Source of the DNA: JAHKLT01 sp046197865
GTDB lineage: Archaea; Methanobacteriota; Methanobacteria; Methanobacteriales; Methanobacteriaceae
NCBI RefSeq assembly: GCF_046197865.1
Contig: NZ_CP166990.1
Coordinates: 682,001-746,000, forward strand
DNA length: 64,000 nt
Reading direction: 5' to 3'
The notes under the pieces are model-generated. The model did no database searches, was not told where the DNA came from, and saw nothing but the letters and a program-made list of their open reading frames with translations. Positions 25,487 to 34,035 of the stretch are shown here, one piece after another; position 1 is the first letter of the stretch; every line of letters starts with the position of its first letter. The position numbers and the translations under genes were made by a program.

Positions 25487-27466
25487 ATGAAAATAGAAGA
25501 AGGTGCAAATATTGACTCATCAGAAGATGTTGTATTAGAACCTGAAATTGAAGAAAAAGAAGAAGAAATAGAAAAAACTAAACCTATGCTTGATTATGAT
25601 AATATTAAAAGTTCTGAAGATATAGAAGTACCAAAACTTCTCATTGACCAAGTAATTGGTCATGAAGAATCAATTGAAACTATTAAAAAAGCTGCTAAAC
25701 AAAGAAGAAATGTTCTTTTAATTGGAGACCCTGGTGTTGGTAAGTCCATGCTTGCAAAAGGTATGGCAGAATTACTTCCTCCTGAAGTTTTAAAAGATAT
25801 ATTAGTTTATCCAAATCCAGAAGATAACAATAATCCTCTTATTAGAACAGTTCCTGCAGGAGCTGGAAAACAGATTGTTAAAGAATCTAAAATGTCTTCA
25901 AAGTCTAGTGAAGAGAGAAAATCAATTTTTACTATTATTGCCATTGGTGCAGTAGTAGCTATTGGAGCTATGTATGGAAGATTTTTAGAATCAATAATAG
26001 CTGCAGCATTAATTTTATTGATTTCATTCCAATTAAAACCTAAGAATAATGTTTTATCTCCAAAGTTATTAGTTGGTAATGGAGATAGAAAGTTTGCACC
26101 ATTTATGGATGCAACTGGTGCTCATGCTGGAGCATTACTTGGTGATGTTCGCCACGACCCTTATCAATCTGGTGGTCTTGGAACTCCTGCTCATGAAAGA
26201 GTAGAAGCTGGTATGATTCATAAAGCAGATAGGGGAGTTTTATATATTGATGAGATTGGTACAATGAGTACTAAAACTCAACAAGAATTATTATCTGCAA
26301 TGCAAGAGAAAAAATATTCTATTACTGGCCAAAGTGAAAACAGTAGTGGAGCTATGGTTAGATCAGAATCAGTTCCATGTGATTTTGTACTTGTAGCATC
26401 AGGTAATATTCAAGTTTTAGAAGGTATGCACATAGCTATGAGATCCAGAATTAGAGGATATGGTTATGAAGTATATATGAAAGATTCTATGGATGATAAT
26501 TCTGAAAATAGGGAAAAATTAGTTCAATTTGTAGCTCAAGAAGTTAAAAATGATGGTAGAATTCCTCATTTTGAAACTGATGCATTAGATGAAATCATAT
26601 TAGAAGCTAAAAGAAGAGCTGGTAAAAAAGATGCTTTAACTTTAAAACTCAGAGATTTAGGCGGACTTGTTAGAGCTGCAGGAGATGTAGCTATTGAAGA
26701 GAAAGCTCCTAAAGTACAAGCAAAACATGTTATTCAAGCTAAAAAATTCTCAAGAACTTTAGAACAACAAATGGCTGATAGATCTATCTTACAAAGAAAA
26801 GAATACAGTGTATTCGATTCAGAAGGTGGAAAAATAGGTCTTATTAATGGACTTGCTGTTATTGGTGATAGAAGTGGAATAGTTTCACCTATTGCAGCTG
26901 AAGCAGCACCTGCACAAAGTAAAAGTGAAGGCAAAATCATAGCTACTGGTAAATTAGGTGAAATAGCTCAAGAATCTGTTCAAAATGTTAGTGCTTTAAT
27001 TAAAAAGTACACACAAAGAGATATTTCTAACTATGATATTCATGTACAGTTTTTACAAACTTATGATGGTGTTGAAGGTGACAGTGCTAGTGTATCAATA
27101 GCTGCTGCAGTTATATCTGCTGTTGAAGAAATTCCTATTGATCAAACTGTTGCATTAACTGGTTCATTAAATGTTCGTGGAGATGTAATGCCTATTGGTG
27201 GAGCTACAGGTAAAATTGAAGCTGCTGCTGAAGCTGGTATTAAAAAAGTTTTAATTCCTAGATCAAACTTAAAAGATGTAATGATTGAGAAGAAATATGA
27301 AAAAATGGTTGAAATTGTTCCAATCGATACATTAAGTGATGTTTTAGAAAATATTTTAATTAGTGGAAGTAAAAAAGATACCTTAATTAATAAAATGAAA
27401 GAATTAGGTTCTAAAGTTACTAAAAATACTATTGAAAATCCACTTAAAAAAGCAACTCACCATTAG
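25487..27466 (+). CDS. Archaeal membrane-bound ATP-dependent Lon protease (LonB)
   Basis: 659 residues. An AAA+ domain with Walker A LIGDPGVGKSMLAKGM (about residue 80) is interrupted, as in LonB, by two membrane helices (SIFTIIAIGAVVAIGAMYG and the following hydrophobic segment). Walker B is VLYIDEIGTM. The C-terminal S16 protease domain carries the catalytic Ser in VEGDSASVSIA and the Lys in GGATGKIEAA. It degrades misfolded membrane and soluble proteins. It has its own promoter and a good terminator hairpin at its end. Confidence 0.95.
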   Translation: MKIEEGANIDSSEDVVLEPEIEEKEEEIEKTKPMLDYDNIKSSEDIEVPKLLIDQVIGHEESIETIKKAAKQRRNVLLIGDPGVGKSMLAKGMAELLPPEVLKDILVYPNPEDNNNPLIRTVPAGAGKQIVKESKMSSKSSEERKSIFTIIAIGAVVAIGAMYGRFLESIIAAALILLISFQLKPKNNVLSPKLLVGNGDRKFAPFMDATGAHAGALLGDVRHDPYQSGGLGTPAHERVEAGMIHKADRGVLYIDEIGTMSTKTQQELLSAMQEKKYSITGQSENSSGAMVRSESVPCDFVLVASGNIQVLEGMHIAMRSRIRGYGYEVYMKDSMDDNSENREKLVQFVAQEVKNDGRIPHFETDALDEIILEAKRRAGKKDALTLKLRDLGGLVRAAGDVAIEEKAPKVQAKHVIQAKKFSRTLEQQMADRSILQRKEYSVFDSEGGKIGLINGLAVIGDRSGIVSPIAAEAAPAQSKSEGKIIATGKLGEIAQESVQNVSALIKKYTQRDISNYDIHVQFLQTYDGVEGDSASVSIAAAVISAVEEIPIDQTVALTGSLNVRGDVMPIGGATGKIEAAAEAGIKKVLIPRSNLKDVMIEKKYEKMVEIVPIDTLSDVLENILISGSKKDTLINKMKELGSKVTKNTIENPLKKATHH

Positions 27467-27489
27467 TTGCTTATCTTTTATTTTTTTAA
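27450..27489 (+). terminator. Hairpin terminator after lonB
   Basis: AAGCAACT (27450-27457) pairs with AGTTGCTT (27465-27472) around a 7-base loop that contains the stop codon region, followed by a T-rich run to about 27487. The perfect 8-bp stem plus T tract fits transcription termination. Confidence 0.6.
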
Positions 27490-27509
27490 ATTTTAATTTT
27501 GGTGATAAA

Positions 27510-28049
27510 ATGGAAACTTTAGATACAATAAATAAACGTAAAAGTATTAGAGGATATGAAAGTAAAGATATTGAAAAAGAAAAATTAGATACTTTATTAG
27601 ATGTAGCTAATAAAGCACCTAATGCAGGTCCATTTCAATTAACAGTAATTCAAAATAAAGATTTATTAAATAGAATTAATGTTGCAACAAAAGACTTTAT
27701 GTTAAATTCTGGAAATGAATTTTTTGAATCAAGAGCTAAAATTCCTGGTTATGAACCAATGTATGGAGCTCCTTGTATGATAATATTTTCAGCACCTGAA
27801 GAAGGTTTTGGACAAGTTAATTGTGCATGTTCTGCTACAACAATGATTTTAGAAGCTACTGATTTAGATTTAGGTTCTTGTTATGTTGTATCTCCTGTTA
27901 TTGCTTTAGGAGCAAATCCTGAATTAGCTAAAAAATTAAATTTACCTGAAGGATTTACTCCTGTATGTGGTGTCCTACTTGGTTATGCTAATGGTGAAGG
28001 ATTCCCATCAACAGGACGTGAAGAAGTAGATAATATTAATTATATTTAG
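27510..28049 (+). CDS. Nitroreductase-family flavoprotein
   Basis: 179 residues from the ATG at 27510, behind a GGTGAT site; the open frame extends back into lonB but that part is not coding. INKRKSIRGYESKDIEKE is the FMN phosphate-binding start, followed by LLDVANKAPNAGPFQLTVI and the C-terminal GYANGEGFPSTGRE. The family reduces nitro compounds, quinones or other oxidants with NAD(P)H. The physiological substrate is unknown. Confidence 0.85.
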   Translation: METLDTINKRKSIRGYESKDIEKEKLDTLLDVANKAPNAGPFQLTVIQNKDLLNRINVATKDFMLNSGNEFFESRAKIPGYEPMYGAPCMIIFSAPEEGFGQVNCACSATTMILEATDLDLGSCYVVSPVIALGANPELAKKLNLPEGFTPVCGVLLGYANGEGFPSTGREEVDNINYI

Positions 28050-28055
28050 ATTTTA

Positions 28056-28400
28056 ATGGTAAAAATCTGTTCTAGATGTGGTTTCAAATATAAAAATAGC
28101 TATAATTTCTGTCCAAATTGTGGAAATGAATCTTTCATAAAAGATCCAGATAATATAGCTATTAAAAATAAACATTTAATTATTGGAAGCTATATTTTAA
28201 CGATACTTTTTAGTTGGGGTGGATTATTACTTAATTTTATTTTAAATTTTAAAAATACAAGTTTTTTCTCATTTTTTGGAATTTTTATTCCTTTTTATTT
28301 AATTCAATCTAATAACTCTCTTTTAAAAAAACATGGATATATTCAAATAGTTATTTCTTTAATTGGAATAATTTTATCAATTTTACTTATTTTTAGGTGA
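28056..28400 (+). CDS. Zinc-ribbon membrane protein
   Basis: 114 residues. The N-terminus MVKICSRCGFKYKNSYNFCP is half of a Cys4 zinc ribbon completed by NCGNES. About three hydrophobic segments follow between residues 45 and 113. It starts 6 bases after the nitroreductase gene and its stop overlaps the ribosome site of the next gene. Role unknown. Confidence 0.7.
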   Translation: MVKICSRCGFKYKNSYNFCPNCGNESFIKDPDNIAIKNKHLIIGSYILTILFSWGGLLLNFILNFKNTSFFSFFGIFIPFYLIQSNNSLLKKHGYIQIVISLIGIILSILLIFR

Positions 28401-28405
28401 TTTAT

Positions 28406-30058
28406 ATGAAAATAAATGAATTTATTGAAGCATCTGATTTTCAAATTATTGAAAGAGGAGAAAGCTATTATCACTCAGGGTATGTTTTATCTTTATCTAA
28501 AAAAGGGAACATGTTTATATCTAATGTTGAGGGAAGTAACTATGATCCTTATAAAGTTAAAATAATATTAAATGATAATGAAGAAATTACTCATTATAAT
28601 TGCAATTGTCCTTATAATTATGGCCCAGTTTGTAAACATGTGATTGCAGTTCTTTTAGCTATTTTAAATAATGATTTTAAAGAAATGAAAATTCATGAAT
28701 TAAAGGATACAAATAAAACTTCGTCAATTGATCAATCTAGAAAATTATTAGAAAGAGCATCTAAAGAAGAATTGTCTAGTTTTTTATCTGAGCAATTAAA
28801 AGATAATAACCTAAGATATGAATTTTTAAAATTTTTTAATGAATCCTTTGAATACCTTTTTGAAGAAATTAAATATCAAATTAGTTGTTTAATAGTTAAT
28901 GAATATAATAATGATGATTTAGATGAAATTATTTCTAAAATTGAATATTTAATTGAAGAATTTAAAGAAAAACTAGATAAAACAAACTATGAAGATATTT
29001 TTAATTATTCTTTTGAAATTTTCTTAGAATCTATTTTACTATTTGAAAAATTTTATTATTATGATGGATTATATGATTTTCATGATATTATTGACAATTC
29101 TTTTGAGATTTTAGAAGAAACTATTGTATTATTTAAAAAATATGCTGATAAAAATTCTAAAAATCGAGCTTTAGAAACATTAGTTAGAAAAGGAAATCTT
29201 TTTAATTTTCATAATCATGATATGTCTAAATGGGATATATTAAATTTTGCTATAGAATTTGTTGATAAAGACAATAGAAACTATTTTTTAAATGAAATTA
29301 AATATGATGAAAGTGAAATTTTAGATTTTAAATTAATTGAAGAGTCTTTAATATTAAAATTTGATGGTGAAGAGGAACTTCAAAAATTTAGAATGAATAA
29401 TATTGATCTTGATTATTATAGAGAAATTATAATTAGTCAAGCTATTGATAATCAAAATTTTGAATTAGCTGAAAAATTAGTTTTAGAAAAAATTGAAATA
29501 GAAGAAAATTATCAAGTATTGAAAAAATGGAATTATTTACTTTTTAATATTTATAAAAAATCTAATTTTACAGATAAACAGATGGAAATTGCAAATAATC
29601 TTTTAAAAAAAGGACATCATGAATATTTTTATATTTTAAAGGATTTTTATATAAATAATAATACTTGGGATGAAAAACGTGAAGATTTACTTAAAATTGC
29701 ACAAAAAAATCTTTTTACTAATGATTATTTAAATATTTTAGAATCAGAAGAAGAATGGGATAAATTACTTAAAGCTATTGAAAAAAATAACATGTTTATT
29801 TTCGATTTTATTCCAAATTTAATTAAATATAGATTTAAAGAAATAAACCAATTAATTGAATTTTATATTTTAGAAAAAGCTCAATTTGCAGATACTAGGC
29901 ATAAATATCGTAAATTATGTAATGAAATTCAAAAAGTCAATGATTTTGATTTAAAAGATTTATCTTTTAAGATGATTGATGATATTAAAAATTCATTTCC
30001 TAATAAACCTGCTTTAAATCAAGAACTTGATTTTTTAAAAATGAAATTAAATAGATAA
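28406..30058 (+). CDS. SWIM zinc-finger protein
   Basis: About 550 residues from the ATG at 28406 (GGTGAT just upstream; a GTG at 28397 is less likely). The SWIM motif CxC-x-C-x-H is seen as CNCPYNYGPVCKHVIAVLLA at about residue 65. The remaining ~450 residues are helical and repetitive, as in bacterial and archaeal SWIM proteins that carry TPR- or HEAT-like arrays. SWIM domains bind DNA or protein. The partner is unknown. Confidence 0.8.
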   Translation: MKINEFIEASDFQIIERGESYYHSGYVLSLSKKGNMFISNVEGSNYDPYKVKIILNDNEEITHYNCNCPYNYGPVCKHVIAVLLAILNNDFKEMKIHELKDTNKTSSIDQSRKLLERASKEELSSFLSEQLKDNNLRYEFLKFFNESFEYLFEEIKYQISCLIVNEYNNDDLDEIISKIEYLIEEFKEKLDKTNYEDIFNYSFEIFLESILLFEKFYYYDGLYDFHDIIDNSFEILEETIVLFKKYADKNSKNRALETLVRKGNLFNFHNHDMSKWDILNFAIEFVDKDNRNYFLNEIKYDESEILDFKLIEESLILKFDGEEELQKFRMNNIDLDYYREIIISQAIDNQNFELAEKLVLEKIEIEENYQVLKKWNYLLFNIYKKSNFTDKQMEIANNLLKKGHHEYFYILKDFYINNNTWDEKREDLLKIAQKNLFTNDYLNILESEEEWDKLLKAIEKNNMFIFDFIPNLIKYRFKEINQLIEFYILEKAQFADTRHKYRKLCNEIQKVNDFDLKDLSFKMIDDIKNSFPNKPALNQELDFLKMKLNR

Positions 30059-30193
30059 TCATTTTATATATCTTACACGATTTATTTATTTTCAAAATAA
30101 TTCTATTTAATAATTAAAATTAATCCAAAACAAATAATATTTAATATAGAAACTTTAAATTATATTATAATATTGTATTTATGGAGATTATTT

Positions 30194-30496
30194 ATGATTG
30201 ATAAAGATGATATTTCAGATGAAATTATTGATATAACTAATGAAATATTAGATAAATACAATGAAAAATTCGAAATTGATGATGTATTTATCTCAAATAC
30301 TAATACTGGTTATAATTTTTTTGTAAGCTTAAGAGTAGATAATAAAAATAATATAAAACCAATTATTAATGATTTAGAAGATAAATTAAAAAAATTTGGA
30401 AATATTACATTTAAACAGAGATTAGTTAAAAGCTGTTGTGATATTCCACATGATTATATTAATTTTGATATTGATTATAAGTTAAATGTATTTTAA
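30194..30496 (+). CDS. Small hypothetical protein upstream of prs
   Basis: 100 residues from the ATG at 30194, which follows GGAG (an upstream TTG at 30173 would add 7 residues). The composition is acidic, with alternating strands and helices: NEILDKYNEKFEIDDVFISN, then GYNFFVSLRVDN, and a CC pair in VKSCCDIPHD. The pattern resembles a small ferredoxin-like alpha/beta fold. It lies 9 bases before prs and is probably in its operon. Confidence 0.65.
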   Translation: MIDKDDISDEIIDITNEILDKYNEKFEIDDVFISNTNTGYNFFVSLRVDNKNNIKPIINDLEDKLKKFGNITFKQRLVKSCCDIPHDYINFDIDYKLNVF

Positions 30497-30505
30497 GGTG
30501 AATTC

Positions 30506-31420
30506 ATGATTATTGCAGGTTCTGCATCACAAAATTTAGGGGCAAAAGTAGCTAAATTATTAAATAAAAAGTTTGCATCAGTTGATACTTGGAAATTTCC
30601 TGATGGTGAAAGATATACAAGAATTAAAGATGAAATTCCAGATGAAGTTGTAATTATTCAATCTACTTATTATCCTCAAGATGAGAATTTAATGGAGTTA
30701 TTATTTTTAATTAGTACAGCAAAAGACTTAGGTGCTTCTAAAATCACTGTTGTTACACCTTATATGGGTTATGCTAGACAAGAAAAGCGTTTTAATGATG
30801 GTGAATCAATTTCTGCTAAAACTGTTGCAAATTTGCTTGAAGCTGCTGGTGCAACTGAATTTATAACACTCAATATTCATGAAGAAAGCGTTTTAGACTT
30901 TTTTAATATTGAAGCTAAAAATTTATCTGCTATGGCTCCAATAGCCAAACATATTTCTACTATTGTTGAGGATGAACCTATAATTATTGCTCCAGATAAA
31001 GGAGCTTTCCCATTTGCAGAAGAAATAGCTAAATTATTAGATTGTACCTGCACATATTTAAGTAAAGTTCGTTTAGGTCCAGATAAAGTTGAAACTCGCA
31101 TTGTAGATTTAAGATGTGATTTATCTGAAGATGATTTAAAGAAACATTCTAATGTAAATATAGATTCTGTTAAAGGAAAGGAAGCTATTATTATTGATGA
31201 TATTATTGCTACTGGTGGCACAATTATTAATGCTATAAATATTTTAAAAGAACAGGGTGCAAAAAATGTCAATGTTTCATGTGTTCACCCTATATTAGTA
31301 AAAGGTGCAACTATAAGAATCTATGCTGCAGGTTGTGAAAGTATTATTAGTACAGATACAATATCATCTGATACATCTTTAGTATCTGTAGCTGAATTAA
31401 TAGCTGATGCATTAAAATAA
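30506..31420 (+). CDS. prs: Ribose-phosphate pyrophosphokinase (PRPP synthetase)
   Basis: 304 residues. It makes phosphoribosyl pyrophosphate from ribose 5-phosphate and ATP for nucleotide, His and Trp synthesis. The N-terminal GSASQNLGAKVAKLL and VTPYMGYARQEKRFNDGE (catalytic and ATP-binding region) are diagnostic. The PRPP loop is IIIDDIIATGGTI, and VETRIVDL precedes it. Start is behind GGTGA. Archaeal form, slightly shorter than bacterial enzymes. Confidence 0.95.
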   Translation: MIIAGSASQNLGAKVAKLLNKKFASVDTWKFPDGERYTRIKDEIPDEVVIIQSTYYPQDENLMELLFLISTAKDLGASKITVVTPYMGYARQEKRFNDGESISAKTVANLLEAAGATEFITLNIHEESVLDFFNIEAKNLSAMAPIAKHISTIVEDEPIIIAPDKGAFPFAEEIAKLLDCTCTYLSKVRLGPDKVETRIVDLRCDLSEDDLKKHSNVNIDSVKGKEAIIIDDIIATGGTIINAINILKEQGAKNVNVSCVHPILVKGATIRIYAAGCESIISTDTISSDTSLVSVAELIADALK

Positions 31421-31421
31421 A

Positions 31422-32249
31422 CTATTTTTCCCACCAAATTAAAATCCAATCAGCTTTATCTTTTTCATTATAAAGCTTTCCACTTTTTGGATCTTTTTTA
31501 AGTATTTTTTTAAGATATTTCCTTAAATCCTCTTTTTGATTATCATCTAATAAATCAAGTCTAAATTTCCCATTATCCATAGCTTCTTCAATAGTGTTAT
31601 ATTCTCTATATTTTGCATTATTAAATCTTTCAATATTTGGATAAATTCCCATATTAAATAAAATATTAAAAAAATAATTATATTCTGGAAAAGACTCTTC
31701 ATAAAGGCCTATTTCTTTTTTAAACTCCTTTTCTATTTTCCAATTTTCAGGTCCAAAAACAGTTATAAAAACATATTTACTAGCTATTTCATTAATTTTA
31801 AATAATATCTCGTCAATTGGAATAATTCCATTTAATGATCTTGAAGCTACTATAATATCATAACTACCTAATTTATCTTTAGATATATCCTCTACATCAG
31901 TTAATATAGTATTAATATTACTAATTCCTTCTTTTTTAGAATTTTCTTCTAATATTTCAAGCATTTTATAAGCAGAATCTAGGCCTGTAACTGATTTAAC
32001 CTTCTTTGCAATAGGAATGGTCACAGTACCTTCACCACAACCTAAATCTAAAACAGTGTCATTATTAGATAAGATTAGTTTACTAAATAGAAAGTCTAAA
32101 TAGCTATCTTTTTTAGCTCTTTTATTAAAATGTGGTGCAGCTTCGTTCCAATCTTTATCCTTATCTTTTTTATTTTCTAAAGCATTTTTCCAAAAATAAA
32201 CCCAATCTACATCTTCAGGTCTTTCAATGTAAGTTTTTTTATTAATAAT
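31422..32249 (-). CDS. SAM-dependent methyltransferase lacking a canonical start codon
   Basis: The recognised motif VLDLGCGEGTVTIPIAKKV begins the Rossmann fold, but the first ATG, GTG or TTG in frame is the GTG (32024) inside that motif. The frame is open upstream to a TAA at 32262-32264, and 75 further codons read sensibly (KKTYIERPEDVDWVYFWKN, then DWNEAAPHFNKRAKKDSYLD). These are clearly coding and typical of the start of this methyltransferase group. The best start position is one of two ATT codons at 32249 or 32246, behind AGGAAGTG. Either ATT is used, or a mutation has removed the start. Substrate unknown. Confidence 0.7.
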   Translation of the reverse strand: MINKKTYIERPEDVDWVYFWKNALENKKDKDKDWNEAAPHFNKRAKKDSYLDFLFSKLILSNNDTVLDLGCGEGTVTIPIAKKVKSVTGLDSAYKMLEILEENSKKEGISNINTILTDVEDISKDKLGSYDIIVASRSLNGIIPIDEILFKINEIASKYVFITVFGPENWKIEKEFKKEIGLYEESFPEYNYFFNILFNMGIYPNIERFNNAKYREYNTIEEAMDNGKFRLDLLDDNQKEDLRKYLKKILKKDPKSGKLYNEKDKADWILIWWEK

Positions 32250-32308
32250 AACACTTCCTAATTATGTTTATATATTTTTAAAAATAAATATTTTATTATA
32301 GTGATTAT

Positions 32309-33973
32309 ATGGATGATGTAGAAAGAATTGTATATAAACATGCATTATTAAATGCAGCTAAACATAAAGGGTATGCAAACCCTGGTGCTGTAATGGGTTC
32401 AATAATGTCTCAAGAAGTTGAACTTAGAGCTAAAGCAAAAGAAATTAATCAAGTTTTACCAGATATTGTTAAAAATATTAATGATATGGGTATTGAAGAA
32501 GTAGAAGAAGAAATTAAATCTTTAGGTTTAGCTATTGAGGAGAAAAAACAAGTTAAACAAACAGGACTCGGTGAACTTCCAGGATCTCATGATAATGTTG
32601 TAATGCGTTTTGCACCAAATCCAAGTGGACCATTACATATTGGACATGCTCGTGCAGCTATTCCAAATAATGAATATGTAAAAAAATATAATGGAAAATT
32701 AATCTTAAGGATAGAAGATACAGATCCAAAAAGAGTTTATGAACCTGCCTATGAAATGATTCTAGAAGATTTAAAATGGTTAGGATTTAATACAGATGAA
32801 ATCTATTATCAAAGTGACAGATTTGAAATTTATTATGAATATGCAAGAAAACTAATTGAGCTAAATGAAGCTTATATGTGTACTTGTGATGGTGGTGACT
32901 TTAAAAAACTTAAAGATGCATCAAAATCATGTCCATGTAGAGATAATTCAATTGATAAAAATTTAGAAATGTGGGATAATTTTGATAATATGGATGAAGG
33001 AGATGCTGTTTTAAGAGTAAAAACAGATATTAATCATAAAAATCCAGCTATTCGTGATTGGGTAGCTATGCGTATTGTAACAGAACCACATCCAAGACTT
33101 GGGAATAAATATAAAATCTATCCAATGATGAACTTTTCAGTAGCTATTGATGATCATTTAATGGAATTATCTCATGTTTTAAGAGGTAAAGATCATCTAG
33201 CTAATAGTGAAAAACAAAAATATCTATATAATCATTTTAATTGGGACATTCCTGAATTTATACATTATGGAAGATTAAAAATGGAAGATATTCCACTTAG
33301 TACTTCTAAAGCACTTGAAGGAATCGAAAATGGAACTTATATGGGATGGGATGACCCACGTTTAGGTACTTTAAGAGCAATAGCTAAAAGGGGAATTCAA
33401 GCTGAAACTATTACAGAATTAATTAAAGAAATTGGAATTAAAATGTCTGATTCAGCTATTAGTTGGAAAAAAATATATGGGTTAAATAGAAATATTTTAG
33501 AAGAAAAAGCAAATAGATATTTCTTTGTTCCAGATCCTATTAAAATTAAAATTGCTGATTATAATGAACTTGATGAAATTAAAAGGCCATTACATGCTGA
33601 TTATGAAGATAGAGGAAATAGGACTTTAACTTTTAATGGAGAAGCATATATTCCTAAAGCTGATTTTACAAATGGGATTAGTCGTTTAATGGATGCAGTT
33701 AATATTGATATTGATGCAAATTCAGTAAAATTTAATTCTAAATCATTTGATGAAGCTCGTGAAGCTAAAGCTAGAATTATTCAATGGGTTCCAGCTACTG
33801 ATAATGTAAAAGCAGAAATAGTTATGGATGATGCATCAATAGTTGAAGGTTTATGTGAGCCAGATTGTAAAAATTTGAATATTGGAGATATTGTTCAATT
33901 TGAAAGATTTGGATTTGCTCGTTTAGATGAGAAAAAAGAAGATAAATTAGTATTTTTCTTTGCACATAAATAA
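32309..33973 (+). CDS. gltX: Glutamyl-tRNA synthetase (archaeal, probably non-discriminating)
   Basis: 554 residues. The class I signature is FAPNPSGPLHIGHARAAI (HIGH, about residue 100). MEDIPLSTSKALEGI holds the KMSKS-like loop, and CTCDGGDFKKL is near a possible zinc site with SCPCRD. The C-terminal beta-barrel region is of the archaeal/eukaryotic GlnRS-like kind. In archaea lacking GlnRS this enzyme charges both tRNA-Glu and tRNA-Gln, with GatDE completing Gln-tRNA. Whether that holds here cannot be seen in the window. Confidence 0.95.
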   Translation: MDDVERIVYKHALLNAAKHKGYANPGAVMGSIMSQEVELRAKAKEINQVLPDIVKNINDMGIEEVEEEIKSLGLAIEEKKQVKQTGLGELPGSHDNVVMRFAPNPSGPLHIGHARAAIPNNEYVKKYNGKLILRIEDTDPKRVYEPAYEMILEDLKWLGFNTDEIYYQSDRFEIYYEYARKLIELNEAYMCTCDGGDFKKLKDASKSCPCRDNSIDKNLEMWDNFDNMDEGDAVLRVKTDINHKNPAIRDWVAMRIVTEPHPRLGNKYKIYPMMNFSVAIDDHLMELSHVLRGKDHLANSEKQKYLYNHFNWDIPEFIHYGRLKMEDIPLSTSKALEGIENGTYMGWDDPRLGTLRAIAKRGIQAETITELIKEIGIKMSDSAISWKKIYGLNRNILEEKANRYFFVPDPIKIKIADYNELDEIKRPLHADYEDRGNRTLTFNGEAYIPKADFTNGISRLMDAVNIDIDANSVKFNSKSFDEAREAKARIIQWVPATDNVKAEIVMDDASIVEGLCEPDCKNLNIGDIVQFERFGFARLDEKKEDKLVFFFAHK

Positions 33974-34003
33974 TTTAACTTTTTCTTTTTTTTTAATTAA
34001 AAA
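33974..34003 (+). terminator. T-rich terminator after gltX
   Basis: Immediately after the gltX stop there is a run of T-rich sequence (CTTTTTCTTTTTTTTTAATT), the usual oligo-T archaeal terminator, before the convergent gene at 34036. Confidence 0.45.
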
Positions 34004-34035
34004 AATATATCAAAAATAAAAAAGTAAAAGATTAA

